Assembly: GCA_023264735.1 (NCBI GenBank)
Contig: JAHFVD010000064.1
Coordinates: forward strand, 1-43,191
Direction of reading: 5' to 3'
Length of the DNA stretch: 43,191 nucleotides
Source of the DNA: Mycobacterium sp.
Lineage (GTDB): Bacteria; Actinomycetota; Actinomycetes; Mycobacteriales; Mycobacteriaceae
The position numbers were made by a program, and so were the translations under genes. Shown in pieces: positions 16,323-25,084 of the stretch. The notes under the pieces were generated by a model that worked only from the letters and a program-made list of their open reading frames with translations, did no database searches and was not told the DNA's origin. The stretch's first letter is position 1, and each line of letters begins with the position of its first letter.

Positions 16323-19300
16323 CACCCCAGCAACGCTCGGGCGCGCGCCAGGTCGGGCCAGTCCTGATCGGGGGCGATCTTGTTCAACGCCCCCTCCAGG
16401 TCGGGGCGCGCCGGCTCGCCGACAAGCTCGAACGCATCGGCAGCACAACGTAATTCGAATACCACAGCGCCCTGATCGCGAGCCACCTCGATGGCCTTCT
16501 GCAGGCCCGCGTACTGCGCGTCACGGTCGTCGAAGGTGTGTGCGAGGGCACTGAGTAGGTCGACCTTGTGTGTGGCGACGCCGGTGTCTTCGACCATCTC
16601 CAGGGCGCGGGTGGCGCACTCGCGGGCAGCGGGAAGGTCACCCGCCGCGGTGTGAAGTCGGATGAGCTGGCCCTCGAATATGGCCAGATACGCTTTCAGT
16701 TCTGCGGCCCGCCAACTGTCGACCACGGCGGTCATATTCTGGATATGGGGCTGCAGAGCCACGGGATCGAGATTGTCGGCCAGTGCTCGGCGCGCGGCGA
16801 TAGCTAGCTGGTTGGTTCCCGCCACCATCACCCACTCGGTGAGGGAGAGTTCTTCGGCGTATGCCGCCACCGCGTTGATGAGGTCGCCGGCCCGGTCGAA
16901 ATCTCCGGCCTCTACCCGCACGGTCACCTCCCGAAGCTGACCGTAGATGAGGCTGACGGCATTGGCAGGGAAAGGGAGAGTCTCGCACCTGCTGCGGATT
17001 CGGGCAAACGACTGTTCCGCCCCGGCAAGGTCACCCTGTAGAAAGCGGATGAGCCCAAGTTCGCTGTAGAGGCCGGCGATTCGATCGGCGGGTGTGTACC
17101 ACTTCTGTTCGATCGGCGGTATCCCCGCCCGGTCGATTCCAGCCACGGCCTCCTCAAGGGAACCCCGCGCTACGTTGAATTGTCCTCGGAACATTGCAAA
17201 GAAGCCTGCCAACACGTTATAGGAAGCTGTAGTCCATTCCGATGTGCCTTCGAGCTGCCGCATCGCCTCGGCTACCCTCCCGACACGATCAAGTTGGCCA
17301 CGTGCGGTGTAGTGGGCCCACAGCGCGCTGAAGATTCCGTACATCTCGAGACTCGGCTCTTCACTAACCAACTGAAGGCAGCGTTCGAACTCGTCGGCAG
17401 CCTCCGGGCTGGTGTAGCCGGTGGATACCGTCGCCAGGAAGCCGCGTTCCAGTCGAACGTTGACTTCGAGGTGTGCACGACTGCTACTTGCCGGCATGAG
17501 CTCGATATTGTCCAGCGCGCGCGTGAGGTGGGTCTGCGCCTCGATCAGAGCTCCGCGTTCTCGCGCCTGCGACGATGCCCGCTGGTAAGCCGAAGCGGCG
17601 TCCTCATAGCGCTCAGCCTTTTCGAAATGATGTGCCACCAACGGCCATTCCGGTGTTCCTCCGGCCGTTTGGTCGGCCATGACGTCGGCGATTCGGCCAT
17701 GCAGTCGCCGGCGGACGCTGGGTGGTGACAATTCGGCCGCCACCTCGCGGAGCAGCTCGTGCTGGAATGCCCAGCTCCGCTTGCCCGCCGGCCGAAGCAC
17801 CCGGGATCGGGTCAGATCATCGAGCAGGGAATCGACCTTGCGCCAGCTGACCCCGGTGACCGCAGACAGCAGGTCGCGGTCGAAGCGGCTGCCGATCAAT
17901 GCGGCGGTCTCGACGATCAGCAGTGAGTCGGTGCTCGATCTCAGTCGGGCTACCAGCGTCTCGTACAGCGTGTCGGGAACCTGGGCCCGCTCCTCGAGGC
18001 CTTCGTCGTGGGATTTGAGTTTGGCCACGACTTCTTCGATGAACAAGGGAACGCCATCGCAGCGCTCCTGCACGACCTTTCGATCATCGGGTGCCATGTC
18101 GGGGTGCAGTGCCTGAATGAGCGCGTCGGAGTGTTCGGCGGGAAGCGGCTTGAGCTCAAGCTCCTCGACGAATCCGCGAAGCGGTGGAACACTGCGCCCG
18201 GTGACAATCACCAGCAGACGGTTGTCATCCACCCGCAGTAGGGAATTGACAATGCTGATGGTGTCCTCGTCGTACCAGTGGATGTCCTCGGCCAGGATGA
18301 GAGCTGGGCCGTCGCTGACACATGCCAACAGGTAGTCCTTGACGGCCGCGGTGATCTGGTCGAACCGTGCGCCGGCATTGGCGGTCGCGGGTTGGTATCC
18401 GGCGTCGGGAGTGATGCCGAGCACCGGTGCCAGCAGTGGCACGACGGTCTCGGGGTCCATCGAGCGATTCTGAACTTCCGTCTCCAGCCGGTGCAGGCTG
18501 TCTGCCGCTTCGGAGTCTCGCTGAATCTGGCAGTGTCGTTCGATCAGCCGACGTACCGGGCGCAACCCGACGTCGGTGTGGAACGGAGACCCGAACAGCT
18601 CGAGCACCGGTGCTCCCGAGGAGCGGGCCATGTCTGCCGCGGCGCTGGCCAATCGGCTTTTGCCGATCCCGCCCTCGCCACGGAGAAGTACGCCCCGAGT
18701 GGTCAGCATTCCAGCGCTGGCGCGACCCCACATATCCTGCAGCGCGGCAAGTTCGCGCTCCCGCCCGACAATCGGACCGTACGTCTTGCCGTCGAGATCG
18801 CGCTCGGCGATCACCCGGTAGTGGACGAGGGCGCTATCCATGCCCTTGACGCGCTGAGCCGGGCACTCCTCCATGTCGAAGTTGCCCTGCACCATCTGCT
18901 CGACGGCGGCCGACACCGATACTGTGCCGGGCTGGGCCAGGCTGCAGATCCGGGCGGCGAGATTGGCGCCCAGGCCGTAGACGTCGTCCTGGTCGATGTC
19001 CAGGAACACCACACCGCGGTGGATGCCGACCCGGACATCGACTTCGAAGCCGAAGCGCCGTTCGGCGCGTTCGCTCAGATCGGCGACCTCGCGGACGATG
19101 TCCAAGCCTGCCAGCACCGATCGGTGGGTGTCGTCCTCGTGCGCCGCCGGATGCCCGAACACGGCGAGCAGCCCGTCGCCCTTGATCGAGCCGATGTGGC
19201 CTTCGTAGCGGGCGACGATGTTGCGGACCTGGTCGCGGTAGCGTCCTACGACCGTGCGGTACACCTCGGGCTCGATCCGCATCGACAGTGCGGTCGAGTC

Positions 19301-19501
19301 GACCAGGTCGGCGAATAGCACGGTGAGCCGCCGTATCTCACCGCTTCCGACCGGCGCGGCGAGTAGCTCCTCGGCGTCGGGGTTGGTGCGGTCGACGGCC
19401 AGCACCTGGCCCGCGAGTGCGTCGGCGGTGGCGCGGTCGCCTTCGTTCATCGCCCGGACTGCGCGTTCGAGGAGATCGTCGATGGCCGCATTGTCAGTCA
19501 C
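16322..19501 (-). CDS. Class III nucleotidyl cyclase fused to STAND ATPase and TPR-like region
   Basis: 1059 aa from GTG at 19501, 6 bp after the previous gene. Residues 1-50 are helical. Residues 55-205 are a class III cyclase: metal Asp65 (LFADLVDST), Lys107 and Asp109 (IKGDGLLAVF), an Asp at 172-173, then Asn180 and Arg184 (GLGANLAARI). All catalytic positions look filled. An ATPase follows with Walker A GEGGIGKS at 275-282 and a Walker B-like LILAEDIHWYDED. The remaining 500 residues are helical, TPR-like repeats. M. tuberculosis relatives (Rv0386, Rv1358, Rv2488c type) end in a LuxR helix-turn-helix; here the protein ends without one. It may thus signal through cAMP and protein contacts only. 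It lies inside an operon with an FAD enzyme and two poorly known proteins. Confidence 0.88.
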   Translation of the reverse strand: MTDNAAIDDLLERAVRAMNEGDRATADALAGQVLAVDRTNPDAEELLAAPVGSGEIRRLTVLFADLVDSTALSMRIEPEVYRTVVGRYRDQVRNIVARYEGHIGSIKGDGLLAVFGHPAAHEDDTHRSVLAGLDIVREVADLSERAERRFGFEVDVRVGIHRGVVFLDIDQDDVYGLGANLAARICSLAQPGTVSVSAAVEQMVQGNFDMEECPAQRVKGMDSALVHYRVIAERDLDGKTYGPIVGRERELAALQDMWGRASAGMLTTRGVLLRGEGGIGKSRLASAAADMARSSGAPVLELFGSPFHTDVGLRPVRRLIERHCQIQRDSEAADSLHRLETEVQNRSMDPETVVPLLAPVLGITPDAGYQPATANAGARFDQITAAVKDYLLACVSDGPALILAEDIHWYDEDTISIVNSLLRVDDNRLLVIVTGRSVPPLRGFVEELELKPLPAEHSDALIQALHPDMAPDDRKVVQERCDGVPLFIEEVVAKLKSHDEGLEERAQVPDTLYETLVARLRSSTDSLLIVETAALIGSRFDRDLLSAVTGVSWRKVDSLLDDLTRSRVLRPAGKRSWAFQHELLREVAAELSPPSVRRRLHGRIADVMADQTAGGTPEWPLVAHHFEKAERYEDAASAYQRASSQARERGALIEAQTHLTRALDNIELMPASSSRAHLEVNVRLERGFLATVSTGYTSPEAADEFERCLQLVSEEPSLEMYGIFSALWAHYTARGQLDRVGRVAEAMRQLEGTSEWTTASYNVLAGFFAMFRGQFNVARGSLEEAVAGIDRAGIPPIEQKWYTPADRIAGLYSELGLIRFLQGDLAGAEQSFARIRSRCETLPFPANAVSLIYGQLREVTVRVEAGDFDRAGDLINAVAAYAEELSLTEWVMVAGTNQLAIAARRALADNLDPVALQPHIQNMTAVVDSWRAAELKAYLAIFEGQLIRLHTAAGDLPAARECATRALEMVEDTGVATHKVDLLSALAHTFDDRDAQYAGLQKAIEVARDQGAVVFELRCAADAFELVGEPARPDLEGALNKIAPDQDWPDLARARALLG

Positions 19502-19507
19502 GCGAAC

Positions 19508-20023
19508 CTACAAACCGACGGTGACCGCCACCGCTTGGGAGTCTTGGCCAGCACCGTCCGCCCGGCGAAGACGAAGGGTACCCCTGTAATTGGCGCCGGT
19601 GAACCGGGCGTCGGTCAGCACAAGCTGAATCGTCGTTTGGCCGGGGCCCAATATTGGCGGCTGGAAGGACAATGCTTGCAGGGGAATTCGAATATCTGGG
19701 CGGCCGACGCGGGTGAAGGGTTCCGCAATCGACACCGAACGCACATAGGGCCGGCTTGGCACGTCGACGGGGTCGGGTGGTATCGGCTTGGTTGAGGCCG
19801 GTTGCAGCCACCACGAGGGGCCTGCGAGGGCAACCTGGACAGCGCCGGCATATGTCCGCATATTCAGATCGAGGAGATTGTGGATCAGGCGGACCCAGCC
19901 GTCGATTCCCCACTGGCCGTCGTCGTCCCGTCTGGCCGCGTCCTGGGCGATCGCGTTGATCTGATTGAGGTAGCCCCGGGCGACACCGGCCGGTCGCTGC
20001 AGGTCGGGTCGTGGCACAGTCAT
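19508..20023 (-). CDS. Uncharacterised helical plus beta-sandwich protein (171 aa)
   Basis: Start ATG at 20023 overlaps the preceding stop by 4 bp (ATGA), which selects it over a longer open frame. I do not recognise the family. Residues about 10-75 look like amphipathic helices (GYLNQINAIAQDAARRD, IHNLLDLNMRTYAGAVQVAL), somewhat like phasins or apolipoprotein-type helices. Residues about 85-171 alternate hydrophobic positions as in a beta-sandwich: IQLVLTDARFTGANYRGTLRL near the end. The C-terminal half resembles the end of the protein at 21546-22229. No signal peptide or membrane helix. It is probably cytoplasmic and works with the cyclase-ATPase that follows. Confidence 0.7.
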   Translation of the reverse strand: MTVPRPDLQRPAGVARGYLNQINAIAQDAARRDDDGQWGIDGWVRLIHNLLDLNMRTYAGAVQVALAGPSWWLQPASTKPIPPDPVDVPSRPYVRSVSIAEPFTRVGRPDIRIPLQALSFQPPILGPGQTTIQLVLTDARFTGANYRGTLRLRRADGAGQDSQAVAVTVGL

Positions 20024-21462
20024 TTTCCGCCCCCTGGCTTCCCGGGGCTCCGGGGAGTCGTCATCGCCTGCAAGTACTTCCACGGTGAGCTGGCCAGTTC
20101 GCCACTGACCCGTGTTGTGTAGTCGGCCAGGTCGGTAAGCGTGAGGCTTCCGGACAGCCACTTCTGGGCGACATCGAAATAGCCGTTGGTCAGATCCTGC
20201 GCACACTCGGTCCACGCGTCGACAGCCGCAGGCACGAAGTGGGTCGTCGCGGTTGCACGAGCGGTAGTAGCGGTAGTCAGGCGTGGATCGGTGTCGGCTT
20301 CGTCCTCGTTCGTGGGGTAATAGAACGGCACCAGACCTTCTATGTCCTTCTTTGCCGCGCCCACCAGAAAGTCCACCGACCCGGTGCCGTATCCACCGAT
20401 GCATACCAGCCTGGCCTGAGCGAAGGCCGAAATACCCTCGATATGAACGACTTTCCGGGTCCTCACGAGCACGCCGCGGTCTTTGGCCTTGTTGGCCGTC
20501 GACTTCATGTTGATGAACCCACGATCCACCCGTACCTGTCCGTCGCCGGAGCCGAAATCCGATGTGTCGAGGTCGTAGTTCATCTCGGCTTCGAGCGGAT
20601 TCCCTGGGTCCTGATAGGGGAAGAACTTCAGCGGCGTCCTGGCCGTGATCGGCCCGAGCAGGTTGACGGTCTCGAGTACCCGGCGCCAGCCGTCGGGCAG
20701 GAAATCAGGCTCCTCCTGCGTCATGCTGGCGAACAACGCAGAGTAGTCTTTCGACCAGTTGAATGGATTGACAATGGCTTTCAGCCGATCGAGCGTGACC
20801 TCGTTGTCGATGAACTTGGTGTCGACGATCACCGATTCGTATCCATCGACCACAACCACAGCGGTCTGGCACAACGGCGCCTGCAGCGGCTTGTTGTCCC
20901 GGATCTCGGCGACTGCCGTCTTCCGCACAATCGTGTCGAAGTCCTTGGGCTGGGTGAAGTTGCTCGCGACGTTGGTGAGGAATGAGCTTCGCACCTGCGC
21001 CGCCCTAGCCTTGCGATCGTCGGCCGAAGTGACTTCTGTGGGTACCACCGCCGCGAGCGATCCGATGAGCGCCGCACCGAGGGCGCTGTCGTCGGGGGCA
21101 TCGAATGACCCCAGTCCGGATCGCGGAGCGACCCGCTGGAGCCGCGCCAAGGCCGAGATGCCATAGAGCAGGCGAGCTTTCTGGGGCCTGGTGAGTCTCG
21201 GTGTCGATTCGTCGGCGTCGTAGGTGGCGACGTTCGTCAATGCGGTGACGAGGTTTGCCTTCGGATCGTCACCGGGAAAGTACTTGTTCACCAATTCCGC
21301 GTACCAGCCTGCGCTGGCCGCCGAACCAGGCAGGACCTGGTTGGCCGCGGCCAACACGTCAGGGTCGTCGTGTGATTCGAGAACGGCGCGATCGATCGCG
21401 CCGAAGACTTCGAGAATATCGCGAGCTGGATTCGCGTCGCGAACTGATTCTGCTGATTCCAT
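20020..21462 (-). CDS. Uncharacterised 480-aa protein, possible START-like lipid-binding domain
   Basis: 480 aa from ATG at 21462, the first gene of the four-gene minus operon, with a GGGGGCGG purine run just upstream. I cannot name the family. Residues 1-200 are mainly helical, with no signal peptide. Residues about 205-365 (from VVVVDGYESVIVDTKFIDN through NPFNWSKDYSALFASM, GWRRVLETVNLLGP and VRTRKVVHIEGISAFAQ) alternate long strands and a C-terminal helix in a way that recalls START/Bet v1 helix-grip proteins, which hold lipids or polyketides. The C-terminal 110 residues are helical with a proline/glycine-rich tail. The fold call is inference. Its neighbours (prenyl synthase, FAD desaturase-like enzyme) would fit a lipid carrier or storage role. 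Confidence 0.75.
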   Translation of the reverse strand: MESAESVRDANPARDILEVFGAIDRAVLESHDDPDVLAAANQVLPGSAASAGWYAELVNKYFPGDDPKANLVTALTNVATYDADESTPRLTRPQKARLLYGISALARLQRVAPRSGLGSFDAPDDSALGAALIGSLAAVVPTEVTSADDRKARAAQVRSSFLTNVASNFTQPKDFDTIVRKTAVAEIRDNKPLQAPLCQTAVVVVDGYESVIVDTKFIDNEVTLDRLKAIVNPFNWSKDYSALFASMTQEEPDFLPDGWRRVLETVNLLGPITARTPLKFFPYQDPGNPLEAEMNYDLDTSDFGSGDGQVRVDRGFINMKSTANKAKDRGVLVRTRKVVHIEGISAFAQARLVCIGGYGTGSVDFLVGAAKKDIEGLVPFYYPTNEDEADTDPRLTTATTARATATTHFVPAAVDAWTECAQDLTNGYFDVAQKWLSGSLTLTDLADYTTRVSGELASSPWKYLQAMTTPRSPGKPGGGK

Positions 21463-21491
21463 TGGCCGCCCCCAACCATGTTTGCGCAGCT

Positions 21492-21497
21492 AGCATA
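21492..21497 (-). promoter_or_regulatory. Candidate -10 element for the 480-aa gene operon
   Basis: TATGCT on the minus strand (21497-21492) fits TANNNT and lies 29 bp before the ATG at 21462. No convincing -35 is seen. The 83-bp divergent gap 21463-21545 must also hold the promoter of the plus-strand gene pair, which I could not identify. Confidence 0.3.
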
Positions 21498-21545
21498 GCG
21501 TGGTTGCACCTCAATTTGCGAGACAATTCTGACGGGGGGTCTCCG

Positions 21546-22229
21546 GTGGACGGCGGGAACAACGGCGATATCCATGATGTGCCATGGGCGTCGATCTTCG
21601 ATCCAGCGGCCAACGTACGGGCACTGACTGCCGTTCAGGCAGAAGGCTTTCGAGCTGCCAGCGAACTTGTCGACCGTTTCGTGCGGATGGTCGCGACGCG
21701 CCCCGACGGTGGCGCGGCGACGGTGCGCCAAGCCTCCCCGCTATCTAATGAGCAACGCGCAGATCTGTTGGGTGCCACCGATGTGGAACCGCTGATCAGA
21801 TCGTGGTGGGCAATGGCCGGACAGTTCCTCATGGGTGGCGCACCGCAAACTCCGCCGCCCACTGCAGCGATCTCGCCCACGCTGGACTTCACCGGCACCG
21901 CGGCGACGGGCAGATTGGCATTCGAAACCGATGCGGGCGATACAGCAACGGCAGAGGTGTGGCTCCATAACTCAGCTGATGGTGATTTGGGCCGGATTCG
22001 CCTGCGGTGCAGCGAGTTGATGGCCGCCGACGGATCGGTCATCGAGGCCGAGGCATGCCGGATACATCCCAAGGCGGTTCCGGTCCCCGGGCGCTCCAGC
22101 CGCGGTGTCGGCATCACGGTCAAAGTCACCAATAAGGTCAAGCCCGGCCTGTATCGCGGCACGGTGTTGGTCGAAGGCCGCCCGGACTTGTGGTTGCCGG
22201 TGGCGTTGACCGTGCGTCCGGCGTCATGA
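21546..22229 (+). CDS. Uncharacterised helical plus beta-sandwich protein (227 aa), paralogue-like
   Basis: GTG at 21546 is chosen because a GGGGGG run lies a few bases upstream and the frame before it runs into the divergent gene. Residues about 15-95 are helical (RALTAVQAEGFRAASELV, then DVEPLIRSWWAMAGQF). Residues about 115-227 look like an Ig-like sandwich with closing strands ITVKVTNKVKPGLYRGTVLV and LPVALTVRPA. The last part resembles the C-terminus of the 171-aa protein at 19508-20023, so the two may be diverged copies on either side of the divergent promoter. Its stop overlaps the prenyl synthase start (ATGA at 22226-22229), so the two are translated together. The function is unknown. 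Confidence 0.75.
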   Translation: MDGGNNGDIHDVPWASIFDPAANVRALTAVQAEGFRAASELVDRFVRMVATRPDGGAATVRQASPLSNEQRADLLGATDVEPLIRSWWAMAGQFLMGGAPQTPPPTAAISPTLDFTGTAATGRLAFETDAGDTATAEVWLHNSADGDLGRIRLRCSELMAADGSVIEAEACRIHPKAVPVPGRSSRGVGITVKVTNKVKPGLYRGTVLVEGRPDLWLPVALTVRPAS

Positions 22230-23278
22230 CGAGTATCGCCGACCGCTCGGACCTGACCGAGGCCGTCGAGACCAAGCTTCGTGAGGTCGGCAAGGCGGTG
22301 CGCCGCGCGATGCTGGACGCGATGCCCGACGGAGAACCGGTGCAATGGTTGTACGGCCCGATGCGGGAGTACCCGTCGCGCGTCGGCAAGGCGCTACGCC
22401 CTGCGTTGTGCCTGTCGGCCGGCCGCGCGTTCGGGGCGGCCCAGGAGGACCTGATCGGCATCGCCGTCGCAATCGAATTGCTGCACAACGCATTTCTCGT
22501 TCATGACGACATCGCAGACGGTAGCGAGATGCGGCGTGGTCGTCCCACGCTGACCGCACGGCACGGGATGGCCGCCGCACTCAATGCCGGTGACGGTCTG
22601 GCCATCGTCGCCAGCCAGGTGTTGCGCCGCGCGACCCGCCGGCTCGACCGGGACATCGCCGATCTGGTGATGGAGGAGTTCGACATCATGGCGATGCGGA
22701 CCCTGGAGGGCCAAGCCACCGAGCTCGGCTGGCAACTCGACTGTGTGGAGGATCTGCGGCCCGCGGACTACCTCGACCTCATCATGCACAAAACCTGTTG
22801 GTACACCACGATTTATCCGCTACGTGTGGGCGCGATTGTGGGCTCGAACGGCACGGCGGATCTGTCGCAGATGATCCGGTTCGGCTTCCACTTCGGCGCG
22901 GCCTTTCAGATCCGCGACGATCTGCTGAACCTGGTGGGTGACGAGCGGGACTACGGCAAGGAAATCCTCGGCGACATCTTCGAGGGCAAGCGCACGCTGA
23001 CCCTGGTGCACCTGATGGCCAGTGCCCAAGGCGCTGACCGTGATGTGGTTCGAGATTATCTGCGCCGTAGTCGTGCCGAGCGTTCCGAGGAGCTGGTCCG
23101 GACCATCCGCAGGCTGATGGACGACTACGGCAGCATCGACTTCACCAGCGAGTATGCCGAGGGCATTCTGCTGGTTGCCGAGGAGTATTTCGAGCAGGCC
23201 TTCTGTGATGCCCAGCAGGGCCCGGATTTGGACTTCCTGCGCTCGCTGGTGCCGTATGTCTGGGAACGGTCGCGCTAG
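22226..23278 (+). CDS. Polyprenyl (isoprenyl) diphosphate synthase
   Basis: 350 aa from ATG at 22226, overlapping the upstream stop by 4 bp. It has all trans-prenyl synthase blocks: the RVGKALRPALCLSAGRA lysine/arginine region, the first aspartate-rich motif in VHDDIADGSEMRRGRPT, the QATELGWQ-type helix and the second motif FQIRDDLLNLVGDERDYGKE (DDLLN rather than DDxxD, a common variant). The end is LRSLVPYVWERSR. The enzyme condenses isopentenyl diphosphate with allylic diphosphates in the cytoplasm; chain length (C20 or other) cannot be fixed from reading. It is co-translated with the unknown 227-aa protein and divergent from the FAD/cyclase operon, so it likely feeds that pathway. Confidence 0.93.
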   Translation: MTSIADRSDLTEAVETKLREVGKAVRRAMLDAMPDGEPVQWLYGPMREYPSRVGKALRPALCLSAGRAFGAAQEDLIGIAVAIELLHNAFLVHDDIADGSEMRRGRPTLTARHGMAAALNAGDGLAIVASQVLRRATRRLDRDIADLVMEEFDIMAMRTLEGQATELGWQLDCVEDLRPADYLDLIMHKTCWYTTIYPLRVGAIVGSNGTADLSQMIRFGFHFGAAFQIRDDLLNLVGDERDYGKEILGDIFEGKRTLTLVHLMASAQGADRDVVRDYLRRSRAERSEELVRTIRRLMDDYGSIDFTSEYAEGILLVAEEYFEQAFCDAQQGPDLDFLRSLVPYVWERSR

Positions 23279-23340
23279 TCACTAGCGATTCGTTGCTCTT
23301 TGCTGGTATTCATGATCCAGCAGGTCTGAAGGGGGACGTG

Positions 23341-23409
23341 ATGTCGCTTCGGGTCAATATTGAATCGTTGGCCGCCGAGCGGACCGAAGCTGCCCAGACT
23401 GGTCATTGA
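23341..23409 (+). pseudogene. Stump of a small WXG100-like / ESX-associated gene (22 codons)
   Basis: ATG at 23341 follows an excellent AGGGGGA site and opens MSLRVNIESLAAERTEAAQT, then stops at 23409 after 22 codons. The N-terminus resembles the start of small alanine-rich WXG100-like proteins that usually precede DUF1023 hydrolases (the Rv2541 position before Rv2542 in M. tuberculosis). The next gene starts 6 bp later. It may be a truncated gene kept as a translated leader. It is too short to be sure. Confidence 0.45.
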
Positions 23410-23415
23410 ACAGCC

Positions 23416-25077
23416 ATGACCCTGACTGTCCTGGACATTGAGCGCTGGAATGCAGGTGATGTGCGTGAGGTTTTTCATGCCGCCAGCAGCCGCGCCCAGG
23501 CGGCCAGGGATGCTGCCGACGGATTGGCCACGCTCCCGGCGTTCGAGACGTGGGGCGGGCAGGCTGCCGAGGCCGCTAAGGAGGCGATCGGCCAGACGCG
23601 CAGGGATCTGGACGCGGCAGGCAACGAGGCACTCGCGGTAGCGAATGCGGCCCGCAGCGCGGCGGACGAAATCGAACGCATCAAGTCCGAACTGGCCAGT
23701 CTGAAGGCAGACGCGTCAGCGCTCGGCATGGAGATCGATCCGGTATCGGGAACAGTGCTGCCGGGGCCGAAGATCCGCAACCCGATGGAAGCTGAGCTCA
23801 AGCAGATGCAGCTGCAACCGCGGCTGGACAAGATCGTGGCCGAGGCGAATACCGTCGATATGGCATTGGCAAATGCCATCAACATGGCCGGCGGCAAGGC
23901 CCCCATCCCGGCGACGCCCCATGACAATCGACCGGAAATTCGGGAGGCGCTGAACAAGCCGCTCCCGGATGATCCGAAAGCATTCAACGACCTGTGGACC
24001 AAGCTGACCCCTGAGGAGAAGGACTGGCTGTACAGCCGGGATCGCAACATCGGTAACCATCCGGGGATGCCTTGGGCCGGGGATCATTCGAATCCCGGCA
24101 AGGACTACTACAACCGACTACATCTGCCCGAATTGCAGCAGAACGTGCAGGCCCAGGTCGATCAGCTCGCGCGCGACCACCCGGGCTGGGCGGCGGGCCA
24201 GGTTCCCAATCCCAAGGGCAATTTGGGTGTCTATCGCCAGTGGCAGGACTGGAAGGGCAAGTGGGACAGCGCCAATCACACCCTCGATGGCTATAAATCC
24301 GTCAGCTCCACACTGTCATCGAATGACGGTATTCCCCGCTATTTGGGCTTGATCGACGACCAGGGGCATGCGGCGATGTCGATCGGTAATCCCGATACGG
24401 CGACCCACACCGCGACGCTGGTGCCCGGGACCGGCCAGGATCTCGCCGCGTTCCAAGGAGCCACCAACAAGTCGGCGGCGATGTATGAATCCGCGCTCGC
24501 GTCAGATAGGTCGCTGAACGGCCACCTGGCTGTCACGACATGGATGGGCTACGACCGGCCGATGGACCTTGGCCAAGCCGCTGATGACGTTTACGCGCGT
24601 GGCGGTGCCGGGGCGCTCGATAGCTTCATGGCAGGCAACCAGGCGTCCCATGTGGGGGCTCCGTCACTCGATACGGTGGTTGGACATAGCTACGGGTCGA
24701 CCCTCGTGGGTGCGGCCGGCGCTGACGGGCATCATCTTGCAGCCGAGAGCGTGATCGCGGTCGGCAGTCCGGGCATGCTGGTAGGTAATGCATCTGATCT
24801 CAGCCTCGACCCGGGTGGTCACGTCTACGCCGCGCGCGCCCAGCACGACATCATCCACTTGGTGTCCGGCGCCGCCCTGGGCCCCAATCCCACCTGGGAC
24901 GGCTTTGGGGCGATCGAGATTGCGGCGGCCCCCGGCCCCGCTACCGGCCCGGAGATCCTCAACCTGCCTTCCGTTGCGGCTCACAGCAGTTACTGGGATC
25001 TCGGGAACCCGGCGCTGCGCAATATGGGAGCCATCATCGCCGGCCAACCGCCGCCACAGATTGTGCCAAATGGATAG
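23416..25077 (+). CDS. DUF1023-type alpha/beta hydrolase with WXG100-like N-terminal domain
   Basis: 553 aa. Residues 1-100 form a long helical hairpin with the turn TLPAFETWGGQAAEAAKEAI, like the WxG turn of WXG100/ESX proteins. Residues about 290-540 are an alpha/beta hydrolase: the elbow VVGHSYGST with Ser425, an Asp in the region LDPGGHVYAARAQHDIIHL and His in PSVAAHSSYW. Between them lies a variable linker. The combination is known in mycobacteria and related actinobacteria and is often linked with type VII secretion. No Sec signal is seen, which agrees with export by an ESX system; that is inference. Two lipoprotein genes follow directly; the set resembles M. tuberculosis Rv2542-lppA-lppB. 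Confidence 0.85.
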   Translation: MTLTVLDIERWNAGDVREVFHAASSRAQAARDAADGLATLPAFETWGGQAAEAAKEAIGQTRRDLDAAGNEALAVANAARSAADEIERIKSELASLKADASALGMEIDPVSGTVLPGPKIRNPMEAELKQMQLQPRLDKIVAEANTVDMALANAINMAGGKAPIPATPHDNRPEIREALNKPLPDDPKAFNDLWTKLTPEEKDWLYSRDRNIGNHPGMPWAGDHSNPGKDYYNRLHLPELQQNVQAQVDQLARDHPGWAAGQVPNPKGNLGVYRQWQDWKGKWDSANHTLDGYKSVSSTLSSNDGIPRYLGLIDDQGHAAMSIGNPDTATHTATLVPGTGQDLAAFQGATNKSAAMYESALASDRSLNGHLAVTTWMGYDRPMDLGQAADDVYARGGAGALDSFMAGNQASHVGAPSLDTVVGHSYGSTLVGAAGADGHHLAAESVIAVGSPGMLVGNASDLSLDPGGHVYAARAQHDIIHLVSGAALGPNPTWDGFGAIEIAAAPGPATGPEILNLPSVAAHSSYWDLGNPALRNMGAIIAGQPPPQIVPNG

Positions 25078-25084
25078 GAAAGCC

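Noticed and set aside
14265..23278. Family 2 encapsulin system (prenyl synthase cargo with a CNB shell protein)
   Set aside because: A polyprenyl synthase is present, but no HK97-fold shell protein or CNB domain is found in the cluster; the 480-aa protein does not read like an encapsulin.
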